DNA of 64,000 bases from Rhynchospora pubera (lineage: Eukaryota; Streptophyta; Magnoliopsida; Poales; Cyperaceae): contig CM051462.1 of assembly GCA_028095005.1 (NCBI GenBank), positions 174,539,955 to 174,603,954 on the forward strand, given 5' to 3'. Position numbers and translations under genes: made by a program. The notes below the pieces were generated by a model. That model had not been told where the DNA came from and did not search any database. It saw nothing but the letters and a program-made list of their open reading frames with translations. Numbering within the stretch: position 1 is the stretch's first letter; every line of letters starts with the position of its first letter. Positions 45,727-58,003 of the stretch are shown one piece after another.

Positions 45727-47571
45727 TCAAGGTGGGCCTTTCTGCACTTGTTGGAAGGACCTCCTATCAATTGACATGTCCAGCCTGTGTTCACACATGA
45801 TTGCTGCTGTTGGTATTCCATTATATGTAACACCCTTTCTTCTTGCCATGTTGGCCAGGACATGTGCAGGTTGAACTGCATCTCTCTTAACGTTCCTCAA
45901 TATCACCTTTCCTCTGGATTGTTCAATCTGTCTGATAATAGTTGCAATGATAGGCGCTGCTCTCCATGATTGTATCTTATCTGTGTTCCCTTCCTGTACC
46001 GCATTGACCAGATTGAGGTAGTCTGAAAACACTTGTACCTTTTGTTGCATCCTCCCCTAAGGCAGTTCCTGTACCCACTGCAAAACTTCTTGTAATGCCA
46101 GAGCTTCTGCATCGAATGAATCAGGCGAATTATGGGCCTGCATGACTATTCTCACCAAGACACCTCCTTGATAAATCAGGCCAGCAGTTCCTACCTTATG
46201 AGACGTATCCCATGAGGCGTCTACCAACAGTTGCCATTCATTTAATTGAAAATCATATGGTATCACTTGCTGCAAACACTGTTCCTGCAGGCTTTCTCTC
46301 TCCCCATCTTCATGATTTCTTTCCAGTGCCTGCATTTTTCTGTAAACCGCCATCGGTTCAAACCTTCTATGCTGAAATACAGCTTCATTTCTTGCTAACC
46401 AAATCTCCCATAAAGTATTACAGAAAAATAGAATATTTTCTTCATTCATTGCCTGCGTGACCATGTGCACAGCTTCACCAATATTGAGTGGCAAATTATA
46501 TGTTCTTAGACCCCAGCTTTCCCATGAACCATACCATTCTTGACCCTTGGCAAAAAAAGAAACAGTGAGTCGCATACTCATTTTCTTGTCCGCATCGTGC
46601 ACACATTGGAGATATAGCTTGGATTCTATTATGCACATTTTGCGCCAGTGGCAGACCATCACTCAATAATCTCCACATGAACACTTTGACTTTTGGGCTT
46701 AAATTTTTCCACCTCCATATGTATTTCCATTGAACTTCTCGACTTTGCACCTCCATTCTTTTCATCAAAAATTCATATCCGTCCTTAACTGTGTACCTTC
46801 CAGATTGGGTACAATTCCAAATCAACTTGTCTTTTAAACCTGGTATGGTACCCGGTTTACGTACCAATTGTTCTATATAGTGTATTGTTGCCTCCCCTAA
46901 CACCCTTCTCACTTCTTCTATCCTCCATTGTTTTGTTTCAAAGTCAAAGAGATCAGCCACTGTTAATTTTCTATCTCTTCTCGATGCCTGTTGTGCCACA
47001 GTCCACTGAGGAAACCAAGGTTGTGATAGTGCTTGTATGCCATCTCCCCTAGCCACTCGCCATAAAATGTTTTCTTTAAAGTTCTGCCTCAAATTGACAG
47101 TCTGTCTCCAAATTGAGCTCGTGCCCCCCACATTGTTTGCTCTCCAGAAACCTAGATGTGCATAGTATTTGCTTTTACATACCCTCACCCAAATTTTTTC
47201 CTCATCACTTGCCATATCCCAAACCAATTTCAGAAAAAGGGCATTTCCAAAAACATGCAACTGCCTTATTCCTAAGCCACCTTTCTCAGTTGACTGACAT
47301 ATTCTTTTCCAAGAGACAAAAGACATATATCTAGTCCGATCTATTTTTCCCCAAAAAAAACTTTGCAAATATGCTCTCCATCTGCTTAATAAGCCCCTTA
47401 GGAATGGTTTCAACACTCATATAGTATACAGACACGCTCATTAGGACTGACTTGATCAGTACTAACGTGCCCGCATGCGAGAGCATGTTAGAGCGCCATC
47501 CCGTCAGTTTTGCTTTAATTTTCTCCAAGAGCATTGCTCCTGTCTTCTTGGAACTGTTTGTTTTTTGAGAG
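45727..47571 (-). pseudogene. LINE ORF2 C-terminal half: RT thumb, zf-RVT, RNase H
   Basis: From 47571 down: KIKAKLTGWRSNMLSHAG and LIKSVLMSVSVYYM (RT thumb/connection), then SFVSWKRICQSTEKGGLG, the zinc-binding module (SPKVKVFMWRLLSDGLPL, MCARCGQENEYATHC) and an RNase H domain (LLVDASWD, DAEALALQE, FSDYLNLV, QPAHVLANMA) carrying the acidic residues. Frameshifts near 47400 and 46600 and a TAG near 46055 break it. RNase H at the end of ORF2 is typical of some plant L1 clades. Confidence 0.88.
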
Positions 47572-47989
47572 GATAGTGTTGCGGCTTTTTCGTCATTATT
47601 CTCCTCGAAGGAATTCCTCAAAGAACAATGGGAACATAGCCTTAGATTCACCTCCCTTAAGGTTTCGATCTCTATGGCGGGTATCTCTCAACACAAGAGA
47701 ACCCTATAAAGAGTCGCTACTTAAAGAAGTTTCTTAATTTAGCGGGTCCTTTCTTTCCAATAGGCGCAAGCCCCTATTGTTAATTACCCCGTAGTTGTCT
47801 ACGAGAACCTCTGATTAAGGGACATAAAGGGTATTGATGTAATGGGCTAAAAAAAATGGAATTATGGAGTGCTATAAAGGAGGCCTTAATTGACGGTACC
47901 AAATCTAATTGACGGGACCCAATTAAGGATCACCGAACTACTAAAAGACTTTGAGGTTTCGAAGAGGTCTTCGTTGAAAAGGAATGAAT

Positions 47990-49440
47990 CTTCACTTGGA
48001 GTCGTTTTGGAGTCGTTTTTAAGGAGTTTTACAACCTTCGGGGCATTTGGCGCCGCTTGTGAAAGTTGGTTCTTTTACAACCCTCGGGACCTCTTGGGCG
48101 GTCTTCTTGTGAGAGTTGGTTCTCGGGCCATTTGGCGGCACTTGTGAGAGCAGAAGGGATTTTACAACTTTCAGGGCATTTGGCGCCACTTGTGAAAGTT
48201 GGTTCTTTTACAACCCTCGGGACATTTGGCGTCACTTGTGAGAGTTGGTTCTCGGGCCATTTGGCGGCACTTGTGAGAACAAAAGGGATTTTTACAACTT
48301 TCGGGGCATTTGGCGCCTTTGAGCGAAAGTTGGTTCTTTTACAACCCTCGGGACCTCTTGGGCGGTCTTCTTGTGAGAGTTGGTTCTTTAACGACCCTAG
48401 GGACCATCTTGATCGGTCTTCTTAATAAGAGTCGGTTCTCGGGACCATCTTAGTCGGTCTTCTTGTGAGAACGAAAGGAATTTTACAACCTTCGGGGCAT
48501 TTGGCGCCTTTGAGCGAAAGTTGGTTCTTTTACAACCCTCGGGACCTCTTGGGCGGTCTTCTTGTGAGAGTTGGTTCTTTAACGACCCTAGGGACCATCT
48601 TGATCGGTCTTCTTAATAAGAGTCGGTTCTCGGGACCATCTTAGTCGGTCTTCTTGTGAGAACGAAAGGGATTTTACAACCTTCGGGGCATTTGGCGCCT
48701 TTGAGCGAAAGTTGGTTCTTTTACAACCCTCGGGACCTCTTGGGCGGTCTTCTTGTGAGAGTTGGTTCTTTAACGACCCTAGGGACCATCTTCATCGGTC
48801 TTCTTAATAAGAGTCGGTTCTCGGGACCATCTTAGTCGGTCTTCTTGTGAGAACGAAAGGGATTTTACAACCTTCGGGGCATTTGGCGCCTTTGAGCGAA
48901 AGTTGGTTCTTTTACAACCCTCGGGACCTCTTGGGCGGTCTTCTTGTGAGAGTTGGTTCTTTAACGACCCTAGGGACCATCTTGATCGGTCTTCTTAATA
49001 AGTGTCGGTTCTCGGGACCATCTTAGTCGGTCTTCTTGTGAGAACGAAAGGGATTTTACAACCTTCGGGGCATTTGGCGCCTTTGAGCGAAAGTTGGTTC
49101 TTTTACAACCCTCGGGACCTCTTGGGCGGTCTTCTTGTGAGAGTTGGTTCTTTAACGACCCTAGGGACCATCTTGATCGGTCTTCTTAATAAGAGTCGGT
49201 TCTCGGGACCATCTTAGTCGGTCTTCTTGTGAGAACGAAAGGGATTTTACAACCTTCGGGGCATTTGGCGCCTTTGAGCGAAAGTTGGTTCTTTTACAAC
49301 CCTCGGGACCTCTTGGGCGGTCCTCTTGTGAGAGTTGGTTCTTTAACGACCCTAGGGACCATCTTGATCGGTCTTCTTAATAAGAGTCGGTTCTCGGGAC
49401 CATCTTAGTCGGTCTTCTTGTGAGAACAAAAATGGAATTC
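47990..49440. repeat. 191-bp higher-order tandem repeat array
   Basis: GTCGGTTCTCGGGACC (or its start) recurs at 48431, 48622, 48813, 49004, 49195 and 49386, an exact 191-bp period with only scattered substitutions. Each unit consists of four related blocks of about 42, 43, 55 and 51 bp that share GGGAC(C/A), GGTCTTCTT and GTTGGTTCT words. 47990-48430 holds the same blocks in a different, more diverged order. There is no coding function; frames through it are by-products. Confidence 0.93.
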
Positions 49441-52200
49441 TTTGGACGAGGGGTCCCGTAAGAATTCGATTTCTAAATCATCTAAGGTTGATCTCAACCC
49501 TAGTGAGGGACTTTTCCTCAAACGAAGAAGTTTCGGCTTTGACTTTGGGTTTCGCGTTTAGACTTTTAATTTTGATGTTTCGCTTGGGACATTGGTGATA
49601 TTTATTCACTTTGGCCTTTGGAACTTTTGACTTTTAGAAAATACTTATTTTGAGAGTCTTTTAATATTTGAAAATATTATTCTTGAAATTACTTGGATAT
49701 CGAGAGTACTTAGCTTTTGATTTTATAAATTTCATTTTTAAAGATACAATTGGTTTATTTTGACTTTGTAATTTGTGAAAATAATATTCTTATTTGAAAA
49801 TATTTGATTTCGAAGATATTATATTTAGAATCTTTATTTCAAAAGTATTTAGTTTTAGTTTTAGAATTTTATAAATAGGTTTATTAGTTTTCTAATATTT
49901 ATAAATTTTATTTTTAAAGTGAAAATACTTCAAAAATATAAAAGGCCGCTATTTTGACATATTTTCATATCAAAGTATCAGTGAATTTGGTTTATTTTGT
50001 TTTTTAGAGTTTTATAGATATTTTACTTGTATTTTTCTGAGTTTTATACTATTTTTAATGGATTTTTAAAGTTTCTGTCCATTTGGAATTATCTGATTGG
50101 GCCACGTAAAAAGGGTTGCTGAGGTGGCTCCTGACTGGCGTCTGAATTGGTGGGGATGAGGATGACGTCAAGTTAGCGTAATCGAGGCGCTGATCCTTCA
50201 CAAGTGTTCTGTGTGACAGGTCTCTGACAATATAAACGACCCACTTGCCACAGAGGATCGTAACGCTCCTCGCGCTGAAACTCAATTGAAGAAGATGGGT
50301 CCTATATGGGTTCGACAGAACGGGTACAGATCCGCTAACAGCTCCGGCCATCGCGACGGACGTAGAGGAGGTCGGCAGGATCGTCAGGCCGAGGGGAAGA
50401 CACAGGTCATCTCCGTTTTTGTCGCGTTATTGCCACTTGGTTAGGAAATCGAAAGCTTTTTATGACAACAAAAGTTAAAAATCAGTTTGGTCCTTGCAAA
50501 CTTTATTTTCGCTTTTCCGACGATCATCGTTATCCCAGTCGACAAAACTAGTTTTGTTAAATCCACGATGGTGAGGAGGGTACAAATGTATGTTCAATTG
50601 AGGTTGCATTGATTCAATTTTGTGGGGGAACCACGTACTGATACGGTGACACAATTTTGGTACTCAAAGAGACATTGAGTAGCTCCGGATTTCACTTAAT
50701 TTGTGTTAAGCTTACTTCATTTCCATCCAATTTTATGTATGTATGAGTTGGCTTATTATTAATTTTATTATTTGATGTTTCTTTGGTGAAGTTAGCCTGA
50801 TTATGGTCTCGAAACAGTACTTCTTCTTTTTCTATAATTATGTGATCATGGCCATTCAATTTCACCTCTAAACCTGATCTCTTTTTCACATTACTACAGC
50901 GTATACTTAGTATAGGTCCTAATATACCACTCAAGCACACAACCATCACTTATCATGCATGCTCTTAGTACAGGCACGTTTCAATATATACATTCACATG
51001 CTAACAATGAAACACTTTAATGCTGAAGCACTTCATACGTATGTATCTATATTTTTTATTACTATGCTTTGCCAATAATCATCAAAAAGGACCATCCTGC
51101 TACAAAAGAAGAGAAAGAAATTCTGCCACACCAAGGCTTTGGCTTAAGTGAACACGAGAAAGTGGCCATGCCTAAAATCTTGGATATCAAAATAAATGCA
51201 ACATCTCACTTTATCATTTTGGGGAAGCTTCAATCATTACACTTAACTACAGACATTTCACTGGTTTATGTAATTCGGTCCAGAGAGCTTAGGTAATCAC
51301 ATTGGTCATTGTCAAGGTCCATATATCAAGTCCTACTTTGCTTATTCTGGTCAAGGCAAGAAATTTACACTAAAGTCCAAGAAACTTCAAGTATCACCTA
51401 CTACCATTCTAATTCATCTTGCAAGACATTGATTTAGCTATTTTACTAAACTAAGGCCCCGAAACAACTTTAGTTGCTGTCTTTAGGCGTTTTGGTCCAG
51501 AAATATACACAATTTCAATTCTAAAAGAATTTTGGCAGCATCCCCCTCTCCCTTGTGCAATTGACAAGGTCCTTCCTACCACTGCCATGGCCGATGGAAG
51601 GGGAGGATGCTACCAGAACTAAGGAAACCCTAGTCGAGGTAAAGAGCTAGAGCTGAGGAGACCTCAACCAAAGCTTAGAAGGGGCTCAAATCTGAGGAAA
51701 CCTCAGACGGAGCTGGTGGCACAATCAAGTGATGGATACAAAAAAGAAAGAGATAGAGAAAGAGAGCATGAAGAAGAGGAAACATAATCAATCCTCAAGA
51801 AACATCAAGTCAATAGTGCAATTGTAATCAAGAAACAGATTAATTACGATTCAATTCTAAGCATAAAGCCAGAAAGCTATTTTAACTAAAACCTCTTCAA
51901 ATCAAGATCCAAGTTTTGCAATTATCTCACCAATCCGATTTACAAGATGCATCTCTTACCTTTTTCTTACCTTTCTCTTCAATTACAAGTCACAATCGAA
52001 CTCTGGATTCACCTAATTTCCCTATTCTACCTATGCACTTCAACTGTTTGTTGAAATGCCTCTTACAAACTACGCTACCTAAGCTCTGAGTTGGGTGTGT
52101 GCGTGTGTAGAGAGCTCTGAAGAAAATCAACAGAGGTCTCTAGAAGTGTGGAAGAAGGGTCTGGGAAGGTGTTCTCTCCCTTTTTCCTTCTTTTCTCCTC
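49441..52200 (-). other. Non-coding interior of the 5.6-kb LTR element
   Basis: This is AT-rich at 49600-50050, moderately GC-rich at 50080-50410, and CT-rich near 52080-52200 downstream of the promoter. I recognise no gag, protease, integrase or RT motif on either strand. Frames at 50692-50949 and 51069-51296 are not recognised. Confidence 0.5.
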
Positions 52201-52209
52201 TCTTGCAAT

Positions 52210-52222
52210 GGGGTATATATAG
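52210..52222 (-). promoter_or_regulatory. TATA element of the LTR promoter
   Basis: Minus-strand CTATATATACCCC is followed downstream by a pyrimidine/purine-rich leader. The context resembles 671-683. Confidence 0.55.
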
Positions 52223-53209
52223 ACCTCAAGGTCGGGTTGGCTTCCTCAATAAGCTTCATCTCTCGGCTGATCTCAACCATCCATTCGGGAGCACACGGGT
52301 CGCTCTCTCATCCGATGGTTGAAAATGTATCATTTTGTGTTTCTTTGTCACGGTCAACAGAGATGAGATACAGGATTTGACCATGGTGGTTAAAGGTTGG
52401 TTACGGCCTCTCAATCCCATCCTTCGATTCTTCATCATATTCATCCAACGGAGGAGATCGTGTTGAGCCAGGTCCCTATCGGATGGGGTCTGAACGAATT
52501 CTGTTGGAGGCGGTTGCGCAGGTGCAATGTATCTCCCCCTCTTCTCTTTCTCTCCTTCGCGATTTCCTTCTGGTTTTATTTGGGGAAGATGATCTCTTCG
52601 CTGGGGGTCCACAAGTCAGTTTAATGAGACACATTTTATTAGCATTCCAACTCTTCGTCCCGGCTGCACGCGGTTCTTAATACACCAATGCTCAATTCCC
52701 CTTTCCTCTGTGCGTGGTGTATGAGAAACTGATGCACCTAAATTGTTCCTGTGCAAGAGGGAGGTTTAAACTTCGCTGGCTCCTCTCTCCAGTTCTCTAT
52801 ATGTCGCACCTCTCCATTTCATTATGAAAGCCAATTTCCATTTGTTGCTGAAACTAAATAAATTGTTTGGACCCCTTTTCTATTGAGTTTCTCCATGAAA
52901 TTGTGTACACGGCCTCATAAAAATATGTAGAATTTTATGAAACCCAAAATTTTCTGAAAAGGCCTCTCCAACTATTTTATTTAATTTCTCCAAAATTATG
53001 GGCCTTTTTGCATAAAATAGGGATTCTGTATCTCCTCTGTCCAATCTGAGGGCACCATAATTTTCTTCATGCTTCACTGCATTTTTGAGTAATTTTCCAT
53101 GATTTTTGGGATCCATTTGATATTTTTCATGAATTTTCTTGAGCTCTTTGATGAAATTATCCAATTTAATCCATGAATTTGGCACCACATTTTAGGGTCA
53201 AACAGATAG

Positions 53210-53963
53210 CACCTAGGTATCTTTCTTCTTGAGCTGCCTCGTCCGCCCTGAGCTTGTTCTGTATGCTGTGCACCAATTGTTCATCACATTGCTTTGAGAA
53301 CCAGAGTTTTGATTTTTTCGGGTTGATGATCAGCCGTGAGACTGCTCCAAACTCCTCCATGATGTTGCCAAGCTGATGCACTTCTCCTTCTTCCGCGTTA
53401 CCTAGCAATATAAGACATCTGCATAAATAATATGTGTTAGTATGGGACAAGTTGGGGCAAGTTTCACTCCTTGAATTTCTGCTCTTTCCCATGCCTTTTT
53501 CAGTCTCCTTGTCAACATCTCCATCACCATTATAAAGCAATACGGCGACATGGGGCATCCCTGCCGTAATCCCCTTTTTCGGATTTATGAATCCATCACC
53601 AACTCCATTGATTTGAATAGTGATTTTGGCATGTTGAAACAGTGAAATATGAGATCAATTATCTTTAGCGGTACATTAAGGAACTGCATAGCATCTTTTA
53701 GGAAAGCCCAGCTTAATTTGTCAAAAGCTTTTGTAATGTCAGCCTTCAACATAAAACTCTTCTGTTTATACAGAGCCGAATTAAATGAGTGCATGATCTC
53801 CTTGACCAGCACTACACTGTCAGTGATGCATCTTCCTGAGATGAATGCAGTTTGTTCCTTTGAAATGATTTTTTGCATATAAGGCCTTAGGCGGTTTGCT
53901 AGCACTTTCATAACCAATCTGTAAATGACATTTCCTATACTCAAAGGCCAATAATCTGAAGGG
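53210..53963 (-). pseudogene. LINE reverse transcriptase, central part (catalytic box damaged)
   Basis: From 53963 down: SPSDYWPLSIGNVIYRLVMK, VLANRLRPYMQKIISKEQ, TAFISGRCITDSVV, then MLKADITKAFDKLSW with the first catalytic aspartate. A frameshift near 53570 follows. At about 53417-53425 the expected YADD active-site box reads YAD-V, so one aspartate codon is missing, and a stop follows. The sequence then continues INPKKSKLWFSKQCDEQL, then QEERYLGA, at the GATAG insertion site. Confidence 0.88.
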
Positions 53964-56422
53964 GAAAGTGTCACACCCCGCTGCCCCGGGCCTGACAGAT
54001 CCCGCCACGACTACACGCGCCGCGTGCAGCCGCAAGGCTTACCATCTTATTTCCAGCACAATTTACCATGTATTTACTATACTTATGGCAGCATGAATGT
54101 CCCAGGACCAACAAAAACAACTTGTACATCATGTAAATGAAATTTCAACATGCCCTCTCTTGTATTTGTAAACATCCAGTCATAAGGCACCCATTTCCCA
54201 TCAGTTTATAGAGTCCCAGCCCAAGACATTTCAATTCAATCATAGCAACACACAAGGCAAGCATTTACATAACATACAAGCACAACTACATGGCAATATA
54301 GTTATATACACAGCACACAAAAGCATAGCAAAATATGGTCATTACTTGGGCTTATCCTTTCCTTGCACTCCACCCGGCCTCCAACCTGGAACCCATGAAA
54401 ATATGGAAACGTGAGAAAGGGAACCATTTCTCAGTGCGGTATTTAGTTCCAGCCACGCATGAACCCGAAGCTTCATGTTGCGGAACTAAATACACAACCG
54501 AAATACATAAGAAAATAGCTTTACATAATATAAGTTTCAGCCATAAAATCATTTGAAACATCATGCAATGCATAGGCCATCCGATTGAGGTTAGGAAAGC
54601 AAATAACATAACAATACACAAAAGCCAGCCATAATTTGGTTCCTAACCATGCAATCTACAAGGCTGGTTCTATGTCAATTCAACTTGCAATCATTCCAAT
54701 ACAATAGACCGCGATTTACCCACGCCGGGGTCTGCTAACGGCCTTACCAATCGATCCCTCAAATTGTACTAATGCTGAGGACATTTACCCCCTCAATCAT
54801 GAGTCCCGGAACATAAGCGCTTATCTCACGGCCCTTGGAACAACGGTTCATGACGCCGCTTTCCAAAGATGCAAATGCCATTCATCACACAATAGTACAT
54901 CCTTACCATTGCCTTACCAATTCAATTCTGCCATCCAATAAGAAAACCATCCAATATGCATGTCATATACTTACCAATTCCTTTCCTGTCCATAATCATG
55001 TAATATAGCAATTCATATATGCAAATTACATGCAAGTCATGCACAAACAGTTATACAACATGCATAAATATATATACTTTTTCTTCCAAAACATGAGATT
55101 TCGGGCTCAGGTGGAATCCGCACCTTTACACCTATTTACCGACCCGCCGTCGCTTAGGCGTTGCCGTTGTCTCACCGCTCGGGTCCCCCGCTTCGTGTCC
55201 TGCGAAGTCTGGTTCACACACAAAACCCGTGGGTTACAACCATGCATAACTAGCACCTAACTCATGTTGTTTCATGGGCAACTCACCAGACTTGACACCG
55301 CTATATGGCTGGTTTGCAGTGGAAGCACCGTTTCTAGCACCGCACAATCTTACGTTGCTCACGCAACTACACCGTCACTTGGCCATGCTACTGTCCTACC
55401 ATGCTCATGCTCTCTATACATACATGTGGCATGTTAAGGCATGGTTACAGGACACTAGTTGACACCGCAACATCCCTGGTTTACCACGCATCAAGACCGT
55501 TAAGGCCTGATTCGGTATGGCAGCCATGAACTCAACTTGGCAGCAGCCCCTGCCACTTTCCTTGGCCTGGTTTGAGTTGTTTACATGCTAAACCATACAC
55601 TGTACCTTGCTCTCGACTGCCCCAGCTACCCCACTATAGTCCCGGCTATCAAATTCAGGCACTAGAGCACTCAAACTGCACTATAGATGGTCAGTTTTGG
55701 GGCTGGTAATGGCAACTACGAATTTTCCCAAGGTGAGGGGCTTATGGCTAGGGAGGGACAGCTCAAGAGGTGGGAGAACAGGTGTCAACAACCCTTCCTT
55801 TCCTTGGTCCAAGCAGCTACTAGGTGTCAATAATCTAGGGGCTGGTCAAAGGCAGCTTGGACCACCTTAACTGGACACCTCCATTAATCCAACCCACTGG
55901 ACTGGTCCATTGCTGCTAAACACTGGATATCTCCATTACATGCATCCAACATGCCTAAGTACATGAATCATGACTGGGCAGCTACGTTAACCGCCGCACA
56001 CGCAGACCAGCCGTAACCGTCATGCGTTACAGCATAATTTGGCCATTATTTTGGTCACTGTTTGGGTCATCATACCATTTCATTTTACCACGCAATAATT
56101 TATTTCAGTTTGGCATACATGATGCAACATACACACATGGTCTGAATTTAAGGCAACCGTTATCATAGCGGGACTTAAACCGTTTTCAACCACGCTTTAC
56201 ATGACTGCACTAGTGTATGGACAGGGACGGGGGCACAATTACATGGGTCTCTAGTCAGTCAAGGTCTCAAACATCACCCCCCCCTAATAGACAAGATGGA
56301 AATTGGAGCAACATATAGTACAGTATTTGCCAACCCCTGAATTTCCCCCACGCTGTAAGGCCTGGTAGCATGGTGTTTACATGACAGGAACACCGTCAAA
56401 AACAGCCGTCTCTCACAGAAAG
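53964..56422 (-). mobile_element. 2.45-kb solo LTR inside the LINE RT
   Basis: 53969-56417 (2,449 bp) has TG...CA ends (plus-strand TGTCACACCCCGCTGCC ... GCCGTCTCTCACA) and the exact duplication GAAAG at 53964-53968 and 56418-56422. Read on the minus strand its 3' end is CGGGGTGTGACA, a form seen in large Ty3/gypsy (Del/Tekay-type) LTRs. There is no coding domain and no internal repeat of its ends, so it is a solo LTR from LTR-LTR recombination. Lineage is inferred from end sequence and size. Confidence 0.82.
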
Positions 56423-56842
56423 AGGCTCATTACTTTTAGGTATCAACACCACATTGCAAGCTAGCCAAGGCTCTGGCACCACAGCGATTTGGAAAATGTT
56501 TCTGATTTGAACGACCAAATCTGGCCCAACTACAGCCCATTGCTGCTGTAGAAAACGACAAGTCACACCGTCTGGGCCCGGGCTTTTATCTGGGCCCATT
56601 TGAAAAAGAGTTCGTCTAACTTCGTGGAAATCAGGAAGTCGGGTAAGTTGGTTGTGGGCTGAATTGGGGATAAGTTGGTTTTCGTCTTGATACAAGGAAG
56701 AGAAAAAATTGGAACGGCTACACTGTTGTGGGTCCATATGTGTGGTACTGTGGGTTTGGTCATATCGTTGTGTTGGGTTAATGTGTTGCGGGTTGTGGGC
56801 TAGAGTAGGTGTTGGGCTGTAGAGGTTTTTGAAATAGCTCAC
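56423..56842 (-). pseudogene. LINE reverse transcriptase, N-terminal part
   Basis: Minus-strand frame with YFKNLYSPTP, then LPDFHEVRRTLFQMGPDKSP, GPDGVTCRFLQQQW and ACNVVLIPKSNEPLS, the conserved start of L1 RT. It stops being LINE sequence exactly at the GAAAG duplication and resumes at 53963. Confidence 0.88.
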
Positions 56843-58003
56843 AAAAGCAGCTTTATTTTTCCCTCATCACCAGTTAACCGACCTGTTTCATCCTCCATAG
56901 CTGTTATGAGATTGTGTCGCCGGCGGTTGGTTGCGACAGTATGGAAAAATTTGGTGTTACGATCTCCACTCTCCTCCCACTGTAGTCGAGCTCTTTGGCT
57001 CCAATACAATTCATACTGCTCCTCAACCTCATCATATTCTCTTAATAAATCGGCCTCTAAAGCATGGTTTCGGTTTGCTGGATGTTGTAGCTGCACCTCA
57101 TAAATTTTCCCCGCTAGTTCCTCCAACTTCTTTTTGGGGGTTTTATGGTTATTTGCCCACTTCTGAATGTTGTTTCTCATGTTCTTCCATTTCTCCTCCC
57201 ATGGCTGATCTGTATCCTCATTCCATTTGTCAGTCCAAGATTGATTAAAACCACGCTCTTTAAACCACCAAGTTTCCATCTTGAAAACCTTCTTTCTATC
57301 TGGTGGTTTTTTGATACGCAATAAAATGGGACAGTGGTCGCTATGTATCATCGGCAAATGGTTAACATAGGCATTTGGGTATAAATCCAACCAATCTGGT
57401 GTTACTAAGACACGATCTAGCCTTTGATAAATGACATCCGAGACATTCCTGTTGTTGGTCCAAGTATATGCCGGTCCCTTATAACCAATATCAACTAAAC
57501 CCGCTCCAAAAACAAAATCTTGGAAGTCCCTAGTGTTCTGTTTCAACCGACTGCTTCCCCCATATTTTTCATCCAGATTTAGGATTTCATTAAAATCTCC
57601 TACCAAACAAACTCTACCATGCATTTGTATCAAATGTGTTAAAATTCCCCAAATGTGTTTGCTGTTAAAGTGTGTAGGGTCTCCATAGACTCCTAACATG
57701 ACCCATGGTGGCTTATCTTTCACTGTCACCCTAGCACAATTGTAGCTTAGAGAAGAGTTTAGAACCTGGATGTCAACTGAGTTGTTCCATGCCATACATA
57801 ATCCCCCTGCCGTGTCTCTTGCCGGTACTGCAAAGAAATCATAGGTTGGGACCGAGTTCATGAACCACGCCATTCTTCTCCTCGAGGACTTAGTTTCTGA
57901 TAAAAAGATGATGCTTGCATGCGTTGCACGTACAGTGTCCCTTAGTAATTGTTTTTTTCCGCGGGCCCCCGAAGCCGCAGCAATTCCATGAAATAACATT
58001 CAT
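56839..58003 (-). pseudogene. LINE ORF2 N-terminus: AP-type endonuclease
   Basis: The predicted ORF2 ATG is at 58003-58001 and overlaps the ORF1 stop as ATGA. It opens into a typical endonuclease start (WNCCG). An A7 run near 57950-57960 shifts the frame, after which the long frame (starting at 57999) carries FLSETK (32-37), VGDFNE (133-138), YTWTNNR (179-185) and the catalytic HSDHCP (219-224). The enzyme nicks target DNA to prime reverse transcription. A linker rich in Trp/Glu follows. A second shift near 56845 separates it from the RT start. Confidence 0.9.

Larger units (their letters stand above)
47572..53209 (-). mobile_element. 5.6-kb LTR element (giant solo LTR or non-autonomous LTR element)
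   Basis: 47577-53204 has TG...CA ends (minus-strand TGTTTGACCCTAAAATG ... GCCGCAACA) and the exact duplication GATAG at 47572-47576 and 53205-53209. On the minus strand a TATA element (CTATATATACCCC, 52210-52222) lies about 1 kb from the 5' terminus, with a CT-rich leader after it. I could not find a second copy of either terminus inside, nor any gag-pol. It is therefore best read as a very large solo LTR or a LARD-like element. It contains the 191-bp array. Confidence 0.75.

Noticed and set aside
48066..48425. 119-codon plus-strand frame and similar frames across 47890-49217
   Set aside because: They run through the 191-bp array and simply read the repeat; there is no domain or start context.
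48431..49440. CRISPR-like regular repeats
   Set aside because: The units are contiguous 191-bp tandems without unique spacers, in plant nuclear DNA inside an LTR element.
52880..53188. 102-codon frame as part of the LINE
   Set aside because: It lies inside the 5.6-kb LTR element (left of the GATAG duplication) and has no RT motif.
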